From the NCBI GenBank assembly GCA_947493215.1, contig CANLQE010000001.1:2233404-2297403 (forward strand): a stretch of DNA of 64,000 bases. The letters are read 5' to 3'. The position numbers were made by a program, and so were the translations under genes. This DNA is from an uncultured Sphingomonadaceae bacterium (GTDB lineage: Bacteria; Pseudomonadota; Alphaproteobacteria; Sphingomonadales; Sphingomonadaceae). This document shows positions 1-9,337 of this stretch, piece by piece; positions within the stretch are counted from its first letter, which is position 1, and the number at the start of each line of letters is the position of its first letter. Below the pieces are notes generated by a model. It worked only from the letters and a program-made list of their open reading frames with translations, was not told the origin of the DNA and ran no database searches.

Positions 1-59
1 TTGCTAGATATATAGCGCACCGCGCCGCATTGGCAGCTGCCTGTAAAAGTTTCACTCAT
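1..59 (-). CDS. GFA-family protein, N-terminal fragment (window edge)
   Basis: Only the first 19 codons lie in the window; the gene runs off the left edge. The start ATG is read on the minus strand at 59. The N-terminus reads MSETFTGSCQCGAVRY, with a CxCGAVRY signature typical of the glutathione-dependent formaldehyde-activating (GFA/CENP-V) fold. In that fold these cysteines bind structural zinc. The family name often overstates function: most members are uncharacterised zinc proteins. The rest of the gene is outside the window, so length and catalytic residues cannot be checked. Confidence 0.6.
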   Translation of the reverse strand, partial: MSETFTGSCQCGAVRYISS

Positions 60-236
60 GCAGCCCTCGATCTAACAAAAGCCTAACTTCACTAACTTCA
101 CACCAAGGAAGCCGATTATTCTACCGTTTTCTGCCTCAGCTGTTGGATTTGGCGGGCTGTTATAAAGTGTGAGAGATTCAACGATAAACATAGCGACAGC
201 CTAACGCCTACATCAAATGTAGGAAAGCTCAATATT

Positions 237-884
237 CTAGCGCTTAACCAAGCCCTTTCGCTGCATCCGCCATACAGCGAGATCGATCCGGTCCTGTCCA
301 AAAAACGGTTCGCCATCAAACACCAATGTTGGCACGCCCCAATGACCAGCAGCTTCCAAAGCTTTCTGGTTGCCAGCTATTTCGCCGTCTAACTCTTCGG
401 AATTGGCTTCCGCCTCTGCCTTTATCTCCGACAAATCAAGCCCCGCGCGCGCCGCGGCCTGCCCCAGATGATCGCCTTCATTCCATCCCTGAACACCGCC
501 CCAGATCAAGCGAGAAACTTCATCGGCAAATTCCAGTCCCTTTCCGCGCCGGGATGCAGCCTGCCCCATACGGGTAAGCAGAAAAATATGCGGTTGATCA
601 TCTGCAATTTTGCGAGTCGCTATATCCTGCACAATCGGATCGGGATTGGGCGGTGCCATCGGGATGTCCATAAACTGCGCGACCCGGAAAATATCCTTGA
701 ACACATAGCCGAGCCAATTGGGGTGATTTTTTTCAAAAAAATCGGGCTCCCGGATCGCGAGCGGATAGACAAAGCGTTGGTTGATCCTGAGATCATATTC
801 TTGGCAAAGTGCGACATAGCGGCGCGTTGCAAGATAACTATAGGGAGAGCGGAAAGACCAATAAACGTCTGCTTGTAATGTCAT
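237..884 (-). CDS. 2-hydroxychromene-2-carboxylate isomerase family (DsbA/kappa-GST fold)
   Basis: A 215-residue protein of the HCCA isomerase/kappa-class GST type. The N-terminus has the WSFRSPYSYL motif, where the first Ser after Arg (residue 13) matches the catalytic serine that contacts glutathione. The C-terminal GVPTLVFDGEPFFGQDR segment is the cis-Pro loop and end of the thioredoxin fold. Characterised homologues isomerise an intermediate of naphthalene-type aromatic breakdown; no other aromatic catabolic genes lie nearby, so the substrate here is unknown. The open frame extends 12 codons upstream, but the family begins close to MTLQADVYWSF, so I chose the ATG at 884. Confidence 0.85.
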   Translation of the reverse strand: MTLQADVYWSFRSPYSYLATRRYVALCQEYDLRINQRFVYPLAIREPDFFEKNHPNWLGYVFKDIFRVAQFMDIPMAPPNPDPIVQDIATRKIADDQPHIFLLTRMGQAASRRGKGLEFADEVSRLIWGGVQGWNEGDHLGQAAARAGLDLSEIKAEAEANSEELDGEIAGNQKALEAAGHWGVPTLVFDGEPFFGQDRIDLAVWRMQRKGLVKR

Positions 885-942
885 CTGGCAACACTGCACC
901 GCTTTTAACAGCGAAGGCAAGTTCCAATGACCGCGAAGGGTG

Positions 943-976
943 CAAAAAAGGGTATGATTGCAACAATCATACCCTC
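943..976 (-). terminator. Rho-independent terminator of the fasciclin gene
   Basis: On the minus strand an 11-bp perfect stem (positions 974-964 paired with 960-950, loop of 3) is followed by six T. It lies about 45 bases after the fasciclin-domain gene stop and points away from it. It is one of the cleanest intrinsic terminators in the window. Confidence 0.9.
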
Positions 977-1018
977 CTGATTCTCATCTGCATCAAATTT
1001 GCGCTAAAACGGCAGCGA

Positions 1019-1591
1019 TTATTTCGGCATCAACACCGTATCGATAATGTGGACGGTACCGTTGCTTGAATCAATATCCGCTTCGATCACGTTGATCTTA
1101 TTACCAGCGCCGTCCTCAAGCACAATTTTGTCACCATCCATCGTCACTTTAAGGGCTCCGCCTTCCAAAGTGGTCAGGCTAGCCGTGCCACCACCATCGG
1201 CGATTGCTTTTGCGATATCGGCGGACTTCATGTCACCTTTGACCAAACCATATCTGGCCATGCTGGCAAGCTCGGTCTTGTCTTCGGCTGCCATCAGTTC
1301 GTTGACTTCGTCCGACCCCATTTTATCGAACGCGGCGTTTGTCGCGATAAATACCGTGAACGGACCATCATCTTTCAGATCAACGGCAATGCCCGATATA
1401 GCGACCATGGTGCTGGCTGTGGACAGGTCAGGGTTACCCTGAACAATGGCGGTAAGATTTGTTGGTTTTTTATCTTCTTCTGCCAGGCGGGCATCATATA
1501 CCGCTTGTTCGTCCTCACTCATTTCGGAGGAACAGGCCGTGATTGTTGCCAGTGCGGCGGTAGCGAGAAATAATTTTGTGGAGGTTCTCAT
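1019..1591 (-). CDS. Fasciclin-domain lipoprotein
   Basis: A 190-residue protein. Residues 1-20 form a short lipoprotein signal ending in an ITAC lipobox, so Cys20 is the likely lipidated residue and the protein is probably membrane-anchored facing the periplasm. Residues about 47-188 are a single fasciclin (FAS1) domain, recognisable from the AFDKM element in the middle and the NGTVHIIDTVLMPK closing strand. Such single-domain proteins are usually adhesive or matrix-associated; no specific partner is visible. It is an isolated gene with a strong terminator behind it. Start is the ATG at 1591. Confidence 0.85.
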   Translation of the reverse strand: MRTSTKLFLATAALATITACSSEMSEDEQAVYDARLAEEDKKPTNLTAIVQGNPDLSTASTMVAISGIAVDLKDDGPFTVFIATNAAFDKMGSDEVNELMAAEDKTELASMARYGLVKGDMKSADIAKAIADGGGTASLTTLEGGALKVTMDGDKIVLEDGAGNKINVIEADIDSSNGTVHIIDTVLMPK

Positions 1592-1751
1592 GACTTATTC
1601 TTTCGTTTGGATTCTCGCTTTATACCACCATTGACCGGATGATGGCAAAGGGTTCGGATATATTCATCCCAGTTACGCATGTATTTTCGGGAATATAATG
1701 CCCAGTTTCGGCATTAAGCGGACACATAAATCGATCCGCTTATTTATCCGA

Positions 1752-2777
1752 CTAACCCTTTTGCAAATGCTTGCGTCCCAATAGTTCCGCTATCTGCACC
1801 GCGTTGAGCGCAGCGCCTTTGCGCAAATTATCGGACACGCACCAGATGATCAGGCCGTTGTCCACGGTCGGATCTTCGCGGACGCGGCTAACATAAGTGG
1901 CGCTATCGCCAGCGCTTTCAACAGGGGTTGTGTAACCTCCATCTTCGCGCTTATCGACCAGCATGATGCCCGGTGCTTCGCGAAGAATTTCCTGTGCTTT
2001 CTTAGCGGAGATTTCGTTCTCGAACTCAATGTGAATGGCTTCACTATGGCCAACAAAGACTGGCACGCGGACGCAGGTGGCAGTGAGCTTGATTTTGGGG
2101 TCGAGAATTTTCTTGGTTTCGACGACCATTTTCCATTCTTCCTTGGTCGAACCATCGTCGAGGAACACATCGATATGCGGGATTACGTTAAAGGCAATCT
2201 GCTTGGTGAAGACCTCGTTTGTCTTAGGATCACCAACGAAAATCGCACGTGACTGTTCGAACAGTTCATCCATACCGCTTTTACCGGCACCAGATACGGA
2301 CTGATAGGTCGAAACAACAACCCGCTTAATCTTCGCAGCATCGTGAAGCGGCTTAAGGGCGACTACCAGCTGTGCCGTCGAACAATTGGGATTGGCGATG
2401 ATATTACGCGCTTTATAGCCGGCAATCGCATCCGGGTTCACCTCTGGCACGATCAAAGGCACATCGGGATCCATCCGATAGAGCGAGCTATTGTCTATCA
2501 CCACGCAACCCGCAGCAGCAGCTTTTGGCGCATATTCCTTGGTCGGACCGGAGCCGGCGGCAAATAAAGCCATATCCCAGCCTGCAAAGTCGAAATGCTC
2601 GATATTCTGAACCTTGAGCATCTTGCCGGTCTCGCCCAGTTCCACTTCGGTACCATGGGACCGCGATGAGGCCACAGCCGCAATTTCATCAATTGGAAAT
2701 TCGCGCTCGGCAAGGATGGTCAGCATTTCGCGCCCGACATTCCCGGTCGCGCCAACAACTGCAACTTTGTAACCCAT
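1752..2777 (-). CDS. asd: Aspartate-semialdehyde dehydrogenase
   Basis: Reduces 4-phospho-aspartate to aspartate semialdehyde with NADPH, feeding lysine/diaminopimelate, threonine and methionine synthesis. At 341 residues the length is usual. The N-terminus carries the GATGNVGREML nucleotide-binding loop (residues 9-19). Cys132 in NPNCSTAQ is the catalytic nucleophile, and GHSEAIHIEFE holds a conserved His. Its product feeds the DapF step encoded at 9.3 kb. It is followed at some distance by rplS but is probably a separate unit, because a terminator-like hairpin for rplS lies between the two. Confidence 0.96.
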   Translation of the reverse strand: MGYKVAVVGATGNVGREMLTILAEREFPIDEIAAVASSRSHGTEVELGETGKMLKVQNIEHFDFAGWDMALFAAGSGPTKEYAPKAAAAGCVVIDNSSLYRMDPDVPLIVPEVNPDAIAGYKARNIIANPNCSTAQLVVALKPLHDAAKIKRVVVSTYQSVSGAGKSGMDELFEQSRAIFVGDPKTNEVFTKQIAFNVIPHIDVFLDDGSTKEEWKMVVETKKILDPKIKLTATCVRVPVFVGHSEAIHIEFENEISAKKAQEILREAPGIMLVDKREDGGYTTPVESAGDSATYVSRVREDPTVDNGLIIWCVSDNLRKGAALNAVQIAELLGRKHLQKG

Positions 2778-2802
2778 GAAACTTTTCCTGTGCTGAATAT
2801 GA

Positions 2803-2839
2803 AAACAGCCGGTGATCCTTCTAGGAAAACCGGCTGTTT
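2803..2839 (-). terminator. Terminator after rplS
   Basis: A perfect 10-bp inverted repeat (AAACAGCCGG / CCGGCTGTTT) with a 17-base loop sits about 20 bases beyond the rplS stop and 25 bases before the asd start. On the minus strand it ends in a run of four T. It probably closes the ffh-rpsP-rimM-trmD-rplS unit. Confidence 0.75.
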
Positions 2840-2861
2840 AGAATTGGTTGTGAAGCGTGTC

Positions 2862-3293
2862 TTATTTCGCTTCTGCTTCCTTTGCAGCTGGCTTTTCTAC
2901 CGGTTTGGTTGTCGCTACAGCATCTTTAGGCTGGTTCATGCGGCGTTCCGCAATACGAGCCCGTTTACCTGTACGTCCGCGCAGATAGTAAAGTTTCGCG
3001 CGACGAACGACACCGCGGCGAACCACTGTAATCGATTCAATATTGGGGGAGTAAAGCGGAAACACACGCTCAACGCCTTCACCGAAGGAAATTTTCCGTA
3101 CGGTAAAGTTGGAGCCCATGCCGCGATTGGTACGCGCGATGCACACACCTTCAAAATTCTGGGTACGAACGCGTTCGCCTTCGACGACGCGTACACCAAT
3201 TTTCAGAGTATCGCCTGCGCGAAATTCCGGTATTTCTTTAGAGGCTGCAAATGCTTCTACAGCTTCTTTCTCAAGTGTCTGGATCAGGTTCAT
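2862..3293 (-). CDS. rplS: 50S ribosomal protein L19
   Basis: A 143-residue L19, which sits at the 30S-50S interface. The canonical start [15 protein letters not shown] is used; its ATG overlaps the trmD stop (ATGA), indicating translational coupling. The core runs from [16 protein letters not shown] to the [23 protein letters not shown] signature. After that comes a lineage-specific tail of about 25 residues rich in Lys, Ala and Glu. The frame stays open 41 codons upstream inside trmD, but that part does not resemble L19. Confidence 0.97.
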   Translation of the reverse strand: MNLIQTLEKEAVEAFAASKEIPEFRAGDTLKIGVRVVEGERVRTQNFEGVCIARTNRGMGSNFTVRKISFGEGVERVFPLYSPNIESITVVRRGVVRRAKLYYLRGRTGKRARIAERRMNQPKDAVATTKPVEKPAAKEAEAK

Positions 3294-4036
3294 GACCGAT
3301 CTTCCTTTTTCTGTCCTCGCGCACCAGAGGGCGACTGATCCGGAGCATCCCTGTGATGCTCCCATAAATCCGGCCGCCTTAGCCGTGTATCTTCCTCTGC
3401 CCTTTGTTTCCGCCAAGCAGCTATTTTCGCATGATCCCCCGATCGCAAGACTTCAGGGATAATACGCCCTTCCCATTTCTGAGGTCGGGTAAACTGCGGA
3501 TATTCCAAAAGTCCGGTTTCGAAACTCTCGTCATCTCCGCTAGAAGACGCGCCCATTACCCCGGGAAGCAGGCGAATGCAAGCGTCTAAAAGCACCAAAG
3601 CGCCCATTTCTCCGCCAGAGAGTATATAATCGCCAATTGAGACTTGTTCAATCGGGCGGGCGTCAAAAATTCGCTCGTCAAATCCTTCGAAACGACCGCA
3701 GAGGATGGTGACACCAGGGCCCGCAGAAATATCCCGCACACGCGCCTGTGTCAGGGGTTTTCCGCGCGGTGTCATAGCTAGGATGGGGGCGTCGGGTTGT
3801 TGTTCTAGCGCATGATCGACCGCTGACGCCATGACGTCAGCCCGCAATACCATGCCCGCGCCGCCGCCGGCTGGTGTGTCATCAACGGATTTATGCTTGT
3901 CGGTTGCGAAGTCGCGCATCTGGATAGGATTGCACGACCATTTGCCCTCTTCCAGCGCCCTGCCCGCCAGTGACGCGCCAAGCGGTCCGGGGAACATGTC
4001 CGGGTAGAGAGTCAAAATTTGGGCAGTGAAGGTCAT
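3290..4036 (-). CDS. trmD: tRNA (guanine-N1-)-methyltransferase TrmD
   Basis: Methylates G37 next to the anticodon, using S-adenosylmethionine, to prevent frameshifting. The 248 residues show the SPOUT fold: GGGAGMVLR near residue 57, then the knot signature [16 protein letters not shown] and RLLPGVMG. The [12 protein letters not shown] segment is characteristic of TrmD. It overlaps the downstream rplS start by four bases and its own start overlaps the stop of the upstream small membrane protein, so the run is translationally coupled. Confidence 0.97.
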   Translation of the reverse strand: MTFTAQILTLYPDMFPGPLGASLAGRALEEGKWSCNPIQMRDFATDKHKSVDDTPAGGGAGMVLRADVMASAVDHALEQQPDAPILAMTPRGKPLTQARVRDISAGPGVTILCGRFEGFDERIFDARPIEQVSIGDYILSGGEMGALVLLDACIRLLPGVMGASSSGDDESFETGLLEYPQFTRPQKWEGRIIPEVLRSGDHAKIAAWRKQRAEEDTRLRRPDLWEHHRDAPDQSPSGARGQKKEDRS

Positions 4037-4380
4037 TCAAAAATATCGTCTAATGGATCCGATTTTTTCCAGTTCATTTGTTTCAAAATCAACCAACTTG
4101 TGGGTATTCCAATTAATGCTCCGACAAACGGAAACATTATCGCCGAAGCGATCAAGGGGATAAGAACCTCAAATCCATCAATGCCGTCAGCTGAACCAGA
4201 GATCACAACAACAAAATTGACCAAAAGCCACAACCCCAAGGGCGGCAACATACTCGACCATAATATATGCTTTCTACGGCTCCAGTTAGGTCGTATTGTT
4301 TGTACAAGAAAATTCGCCCCCGCAGTGCCCAAAAAAAACATCACTACGATTGGAATTAAGCTGCTTAAAAATAAACCCAT
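4033..4380 (-). CDS. Small integral membrane protein inserted between rimM and trmD (115 aa)
   Basis: I do not recognise a family. The 115 residues contain three hydrophobic segments (about 5-27, 43-62 and 70-98) and end in an acidic tail, so it is an inner-membrane protein. Its stop overlaps the trmD start by four bases, and it follows another small membrane gene after a gap of 61 bases, so it belongs to the rpsP-rplS unit. rimM and trmD are normally adjacent across bacteria; the insertion of unrelated membrane proteins here is unusual. Confidence 0.75.
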   Translation of the reverse strand: MGLFLSSLIPIVVMFFLGTAGANFLVQTIRPNWSRRKHILWSSMLPPLGLWLLVNFVVVISGSADGIDGFEVLIPLIASAIMFPFVGALIGIPTSWLILKQMNWKKSDPLDDIFE

Positions 4381-4441
4381 TCCGCAAACTCCACATTAGT
4401 AATTGTCAGAACATTCCGTAATAAGATTTCCTAATAATCTC

Positions 4442-4735
4442 TCAAGATTTGTCCTGCCGCGTTTTTCTGATCTCAAGAATCGCGAAGGTCATGATGGAGA
4501 TTACCAGCGCCATCGCCGCGTAAATTATCATCGTTTGTATGGGATTTTCATCACCAGCCCGGTCCTCGGAAAAGGCGATTAATATGATCCCAGGTGTCAG
4601 GATCAGTTGGCCGGCGAGAATCGTACTAGCCATGCGGACAAATTGATCCTGTTTTTGGCTGAGCTTCCAACCCGCAATGGCGGGGAACGCAACCAAAGCA
4701 AAGAGCAGGATAATAAAGAATATCGGTCCGGTCAC
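4442..4735 (-). CDS. Small membrane protein after rimM (97 aa)
   Basis: Unrecognised 97-residue protein with three predicted hydrophobic spans (about 4-23, 36-54 and 68-87) and a charged RKTRQDKS end. Its ATG overlaps the rimM stop by four bases, which argues for real translation in this operon. Together with the next gene it separates rimM from trmD. No motif suggests a function. Confidence 0.75.
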   Translation of the reverse strand: MTGPIFFIILLFALVAFPAIAGWKLSQKQDQFVRMASTILAGQLILTPGIILIAFSEDRAGDENPIQTMIIYAAMALVISIMTFAILEIRKTRQDKS

Positions 4736-5220
4736 GGTTCGACAAAGTCCGCCAAAACAATGGCCGGGTCATTGCGCATATCAATCGCTCCTACCGGCAC
4801 CATGAATTTTTTGCCGCTGGCGCGTTCAATCTCGATGACATCGCCGGCGCCAAATTCGTAGATCGCGAATATTTTGCCTAGTTCTTCGCCATCGTCAGAG
4901 ACACAGCGTAGACCAACAATATCGATATGGTAAAATTCATCCTCGTCCAGCGGCGGCAAGGCGGAGCGCGGAACGGTCAGTTCAGTGCCGCGAGCGGCTT
5001 CTGCGCCATTGCGGTCCGTAATTTCGGCAATCCTCGCAATTGCGCCAATTTTATGGGGCTTCACGGATTTCAGCGTCAGTTTCCCGTCGTTGAAATTCTT
5101 GTGCTGCTTGAGACTATCGAGAGTCTCGCAGAATAGTTTGAGCCGGACCTCGCCAGTCACCCCATGCGCGCCAATAATGACGGCCAGGGGGACTGACGTG
5201 TCCGGTTCAACCTCGGCCAA
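4732..5220 (-). CDS. rimM: Ribosome maturation factor RimM
   Basis: A 162-residue 16S processing factor that acts late in 30S assembly around S19. The N-terminal RimM barrel contains IIGAHGVTGEVRLKLFCE. The C-terminal PRC-barrel has FYHIDIVGLRCVSDDGEELG and ends MVPVGAIDMRNDPAIVLADF. The start appears to be TTG at 5220, preceded by GAGGG seven bases upstream, which overlaps the tail end of rpsP. It lies four bases after the rpsP stop, consistent with the conserved rpsP-rimM pair. Confidence 0.94.
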   Translation of the reverse strand: MAEVEPDTSVPLAVIIGAHGVTGEVRLKLFCETLDSLKQHKNFNDGKLTLKSVKPHKIGAIARIAEITDRNGAEAARGTELTVPRSALPPLDEDEFYHIDIVGLRCVSDDGEELGKIFAIYEFGAGDVIEIERASGKKFMVPVGAIDMRNDPAIVLADFVEP

Positions 5221-5223
5221 GGA

Positions 5224-5784
5224 TTAACCCTCGGACTTTTCTTCGGTAGCCTTGTCTTCAGCAGGCGCTTCTTCAGCTTTTGCTTCTTCTGCAGGTGCTT
5301 CTTCGGCTTTAACTTCCTCAGCTGGCGCTTCAGGAGCAGCTTCTTCAGCGGCCGGTGTTTCTTCTGCAGGTGTTTCCGCAACAGCTTCTTGCGCTGGCGC
5401 TTCTTCTACAGGAGCGGCAGCCGCTTCTTTGGCAGCTTCTTCTGCAGCAGCAGCTTTTTCAGCTTTTTCTTCCAAACGCTCGGTGGCTTTTTCACCGGGC
5501 TTGGCTTTGTTCGGGTTGTTGCGTGCTTCGCGCTTCAAAACGCCTGCTGCATCCAAAAAACGAGCAACACGGTCAGAAGGCTGTGCACCAACGCTCAACC
5601 AATGTTTCGCGCGGTCAAGATCCAATATGACGCGCTTTTCGTCATCTTTCGCGAGCAGCGGGTTGTAGCTGCCGATACGCTCAATAAATTTACCGTCCCG
5701 TGGTGCGCGGATGTCCGCGATCACGATTTTATAATAAGGACGTTTCTTGGAACCACCACGGGCCATTCTCATTGCTACTGACAT
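5224..5784 (-). CDS. rpsP: 30S ribosomal protein S16 with long acidic tail
   Basis: Residues 1 to about 85 are ordinary S16, recognised from [19 protein letters not shown] and [10 protein letters not shown]. The protein then continues for about 90 residues of Ala/Glu/Pro-rich, low-complexity sequence with repeated APAEE units, making it 186 residues rather than the usual 80-90. Shorter acidic S16 extensions are known in alphaproteobacteria; this one is on the long side. It lies downstream of ffh with a 43-base gap and upstream of rimM. Confidence 0.95.
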   Translation of the reverse strand: MSVAMRMARGGSKKRPYYKIVIADIRAPRDGKFIERIGSYNPLLAKDDEKRVILDLDRAKHWLSVGAQPSDRVARFLDAAGVLKREARNNPNKAKPGEKATERLEEKAEKAAAAEEAAKEAAAAPVEEAPAQEAVAETPAEETPAAEEAAPEAPAEEVKAEEAPAEEAKAEEAPAEDKATEEKSEG

Positions 5785-5827
5785 AAATAAACCTTTCTAA
5801 ACAATATAATAAACGTAATTTCTAAAA

Positions 5828-7291
5828 CTATTTCTTCTTATTCAATAAATTTGCCAAATCCGGTGGTAATCCACCCGGAGACATATCCGGTAGACCCGGG
5901 ATTCCTGCCATTCCGCCATCTTGACCGCCCATGCCCGCACCAGCAGCACCGCCACCTCCGCCAAACATGGAAGCCAGTCCTTTCAGGCCGCCCATCTTCT
6001 TGATCTTCTTCATCGCCTTGGACATTTCCTGATGCATTTTCAGGAGTTTATTGACGTCCTGAACCGTGGTGCCAGAGCCTTTGGCGACCCGCACCTTGCG
6101 TTTGGCATTTAGCAAACCGGGGCGAACCCGTTCTTGCTTGGTCATCGAACCGATAATGGCATCCATCCGCAACAAAACTTTGTCGTCCATCGCGCCACCA
6201 GCCATGGCTGCTTTCGCTTTTTTCATGCCGGGCATCATTGCGGCAAGCGCGCCCAAACCACCCATTTTGGTCATCTGACGCAGTTGAGAGCGCAAATCAT
6301 TCAGGTCAAACTGACCCTTGGCCATTTTCTCGGCCAGCGCTTCGGACTCTTCCTTGTCAACAACTTGCGCCGCTTTTTCGACCAAGCTGACCACATCGCC
6401 CATGCCAAGAATACGGCCTGCAACGCGTTCGGGGTGGAATTCTTCCAGCGCGTCAATTTTCTCGCCAACGCCGACAAATTTAATCGGCTTGCCGGTAACC
6501 GCCCGCATGGAGAGCGCTGCACCGCCGCGGGCATCACCATCCATCCGTGTGAGGACAACACCGCTTAGCTCAACCTGTTCGGAGAAGTTGGAGGCAACGT
6601 TGACGGCATCCTGACCAGTCAGCGCATCTACAACAAGCAATGTTTCCTGAGGCTTAGAGACATCGGCAACAGCCTTCATCTCTTCCATCAACTGTTGATC
6701 AACATGCAAGCGGCCCGCTGTATCCAGCATGAGGACATCAAAGCCCTGCAATTTCGCGGATTGCAGCGCGCGCTTGGCAATCTCTACAGGTTGTTGGCCT
6801 TCAACAATTGGTAGGGTCGCAGCGTCAATCTGTTCGCCGAGCACCGCAAGCTGTTCTTGTGCCGCCGGACGATTAACATCGAGTGAGGCCATCATGACCT
6901 TCTTATTCTCTTTGTCTTTTAGCCGTTTGGCAATTTTGGCCGTGGTTGTCGTTTTACCGGAACCTTGCAGGCCAACCATCATGATGATGGCCGGCGGTGC
7001 TGCGGCCAGATCAAGACCACTAACTTCGGCACCCAACATGTCTGCCAGACCGTCATTGACGATCTTTACGACCTGCTGGCCTGGCGTAATCGACTTGAGA
7101 ACCGATTGACCAACGGCCTGTTCCGTTACTTTTTCGACAAAATCACGCACAACAGGAAGCGCAACATCCGCTTCCAGCAACGCAATACGTACTTCTCGCA
7201 TTGCGCCACGCACATCTTCTTCTTTAAGCGCACCGCGACCACGCAGTTTGTCAAAGACGCCGCCGAGCCGATCGCTTAACTTATCAAACAT
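5828..7291 (-). CDS. ffh: Signal recognition particle GTPase Ffh
   Basis: SRP54 homologue that binds signal sequences of nascent membrane proteins and docks with FtsY (encoded at 11.4 kb). The 487 residues comprise the N domain, a G domain with Walker A GLQGSGKTTTTAK (residues 107-119), DTAGRLHVD and TRMDGDARGG, and a Met-rich M domain. The C-terminus is a flexible Gly/Met-rich stretch. It is first in the minus-strand run ffh-rpsP-rimM-trmD-rplS. A 277-base divergent region without a gene separates it from the GGDEF-EAL gene; I see no clear regulatory element there. Confidence 0.98.
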   Translation of the reverse strand: MFDKLSDRLGGVFDKLRGRGALKEEDVRGAMREVRIALLEADVALPVVRDFVEKVTEQAVGQSVLKSITPGQQVVKIVNDGLADMLGAEVSGLDLAAAPPAIIMMVGLQGSGKTTTTAKIAKRLKDKENKKVMMASLDVNRPAAQEQLAVLGEQIDAATLPIVEGQQPVEIAKRALQSAKLQGFDVLMLDTAGRLHVDQQLMEEMKAVADVSKPQETLLVVDALTGQDAVNVASNFSEQVELSGVVLTRMDGDARGGAALSMRAVTGKPIKFVGVGEKIDALEEFHPERVAGRILGMGDVVSLVEKAAQVVDKEESEALAEKMAKGQFDLNDLRSQLRQMTKMGGLGALAAMMPGMKKAKAAMAGGAMDDKVLLRMDAIIGSMTKQERVRPGLLNAKRKVRVAKGSGTTVQDVNKLLKMHQEMSKAMKKIKKMGGLKGLASMFGGGGGAAGAGMGGQDGGMAGIPGLPDMSPGGLPPDLANLLNKKK

Positions 7292-7568
7292 GGCGTCTTC
7301 CTTTCTAGCAAACCCTTAAATCGGCCTAAAACAGGCCAAAAACCGAGCAACGCAAAAAACGCCGGTGGGCGAAACCTCGCTAACCGACGTGTGAGTTTTT
7401 TAACTCGAAACTGAAACCGCGACCCAATATGAGCCGTGATGTGAGACGCTCCCTAGGCGATCTGCGCGACACCCGCAACCCCCGAAATCCCCAAATTTAG
7501 GCAAAGTTAACCAGAAATTGAGGTTTATTAAGGCATTAGGCAGGCTGCAAAAAAGTGGGACTAATGTC

Positions 7569-9245
7569 ATGGGGCAAAAATTGACCGAGTCAAAGACCGC
7601 AGAGAAAAATAACAAATACGCTATTACGGCACGCCGGGATGTGTTGACCAGCTTGATTGTTATCTTCGCTATCCTGATGTTTGTAGGGACCGGCGGTACA
7701 GTTTTAAGCGAGGCTATCTCTGCGCTATCCGGCTATGGCGGCGGTTCGGACAAAATGCTGGTTTCAGCATTTTTATTGAACATTGCCCTGATATTATTTG
7801 GTTGGCGGCGCTACCGCGATCTGGCGGCGGAAGTAACCGAGCGTGCAGCTGCAGAAGAGCTCGCCCATTCCCTAGCCGTCACTGATCCCCTAACCGGTTT
7901 CCTTAATCGGCGAACTTTGGCCGAAGAAACCGCGGAAATGATCGCGACCGCCGAACGCAAGAATAAGAGTACTGCGTTTCTGATGCTTGATCTCGACAAT
8001 TTCAAAACTGTCAATGATGTCCACGGGCATGGCGCGGGGGATATTGTGCTCAAAGAAGTTGCTGCACGAATTTCCAAAGCTATTCCGCCCAATAACCTTT
8101 TGGCGCGACTTGGCGGTGACGAATTTGCCTGCGCATTTATTTTTGATCCCGATCAGCCAGAGATGGTCGACCGGATTGCCGGCGATTTGATTGATAGTAT
8201 CTCCATGCCAATTGTTGAAAATGGCAATCACTTGGTGGTTACCACCTCTATTGGTCTGTCGCGTTTCGACTTTGAGTCTGAAGGCGTCGAAGTTCTAATG
8301 CGCCGCGCCGATATCGCGATGTATTGCGCCAAAAAACAGGGCAGAAACCGTTTCTGCTGGTTCGACGTGTCCATGGAGCAAGAACTGCAAACCCGAAATA
8401 CACTTGAATCGGGCATGCGCAGCGGCATTCCAGCTGGAGAGTTTGTTCCTTATTTTGAGAAACAAATTGATCTTGCGACCGGAAAACTGACAGGCTTCGA
8501 AATGCTGGCCCGTTGGGAATCTCCAACGCAGGGATTGGTCTCACCCGAAGTATTTATTCCAATCGCCGAAGAAACCGGGATGATTGGCGATCTATCACTA
8601 AACATCATGCGGAAGACCTTCGAGCATGCGAAACATTGGGACCCAAGCCTGACCGTTTCAGTGAATATTTCACCGGTACAATTGCTCGACCCTTGGTTGG
8701 CTCAGAAGATCGTTAAATTGCTGGTTGAAACCGGGTTCCCGCCGAACCGGCTAGAAATTGAAATTACCGAGAGCTCGTTGTTCGAAAATCTCAGCCTTGC
8801 ACAATCCATTGTCGGAAGCCTTAAGAACCAGAATATTCAAATTGCTCTGGATGATTTTGGTACAGGCTATAGCTCGCTCGCTCACTTGCGCGCCCTGCCC
8901 TTTGACCGGATCAAAATTGACCGAAGCTTCGTGACATCGATTCTGGAAAATTCAGAAAGCGCTGCGATTGTCAAAGCCATTACGGGTCTCGGTGAGAGTT
9001 TGGGCATGCCGATCACTGCCGAAGGCATCGAAGACAAAGCCATAGAGGATGAACTGCGCAACATCGGTTGTGCCAAGGGGCAAGGTTGGCACTACGGTCG
9101 GCCGCTATCGATAGAGCAAATTGGAAAAGTACTGGCCGAACGCAATTTGCTGCCGGCACAGCCAGAAGCCGGGAAAGCTATCGCTGAAGAAATCGTTGAA
9201 GAAGCAATCAGTCCATCCGCCGGAACGGAGCGAAAAGCAGGTTAA
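7569..9245 (+). CDS. Membrane GGDEF-EAL protein (cyclic-di-GMP turnover)
   Basis: A 558-residue protein with two transmembrane spans (about 25-50 and 64-79), a short linker, a GGDEF domain with intact GGDEF at about 182-186, and an EAL domain. The EAL motif reads EML, but the DDFGTGYSSL and KIDRSFV elements are present, so phosphodiesterase activity is plausible. The usual RxxD inhibitory site before GGDEF is missing (PPNN there). Which activity dominates cannot be read from sequence. The frame opens at a TTG at 7518; I prefer the ATG at 7569, which has a purine-rich site upstream. Confidence 0.9.
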   Translation: MGQKLTESKTAEKNNKYAITARRDVLTSLIVIFAILMFVGTGGTVLSEAISALSGYGGGSDKMLVSAFLLNIALILFGWRRYRDLAAEVTERAAAEELAHSLAVTDPLTGFLNRRTLAEETAEMIATAERKNKSTAFLMLDLDNFKTVNDVHGHGAGDIVLKEVAARISKAIPPNNLLARLGGDEFACAFIFDPDQPEMVDRIAGDLIDSISMPIVENGNHLVVTTSIGLSRFDFESEGVEVLMRRADIAMYCAKKQGRNRFCWFDVSMEQELQTRNTLESGMRSGIPAGEFVPYFEKQIDLATGKLTGFEMLARWESPTQGLVSPEVFIPIAEETGMIGDLSLNIMRKTFEHAKHWDPSLTVSVNISPVQLLDPWLAQKIVKLLVETGFPPNRLEIEITESSLFENLSLAQSIVGSLKNQNIQIALDDFGTGYSSLAHLRALPFDRIKIDRSFVTSILENSESAAIVKAITGLGESLGMPITAEGIEDKAIEDELRNIGCAKGQGWHYGRPLSIEQIGKVLAERNLLPAQPEAGKAIAEEIVEEAISPSAGTERKAG

Positions 9246-9337
9246 ACCGTCCATAATAGCAAAACCAGGCGGTGGTACCTAATGATCGCCGCTTGAAATA
9301 CTGGACTTGCAAAGCCCGCACCCCTAAATCGCCCTTC

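Noticed and set aside
5252-5668. Ser/Ala-rich plus-strand frame opposite rpsP
   Set aside because: It mirrors the Ala/Glu repeat tail of S16.
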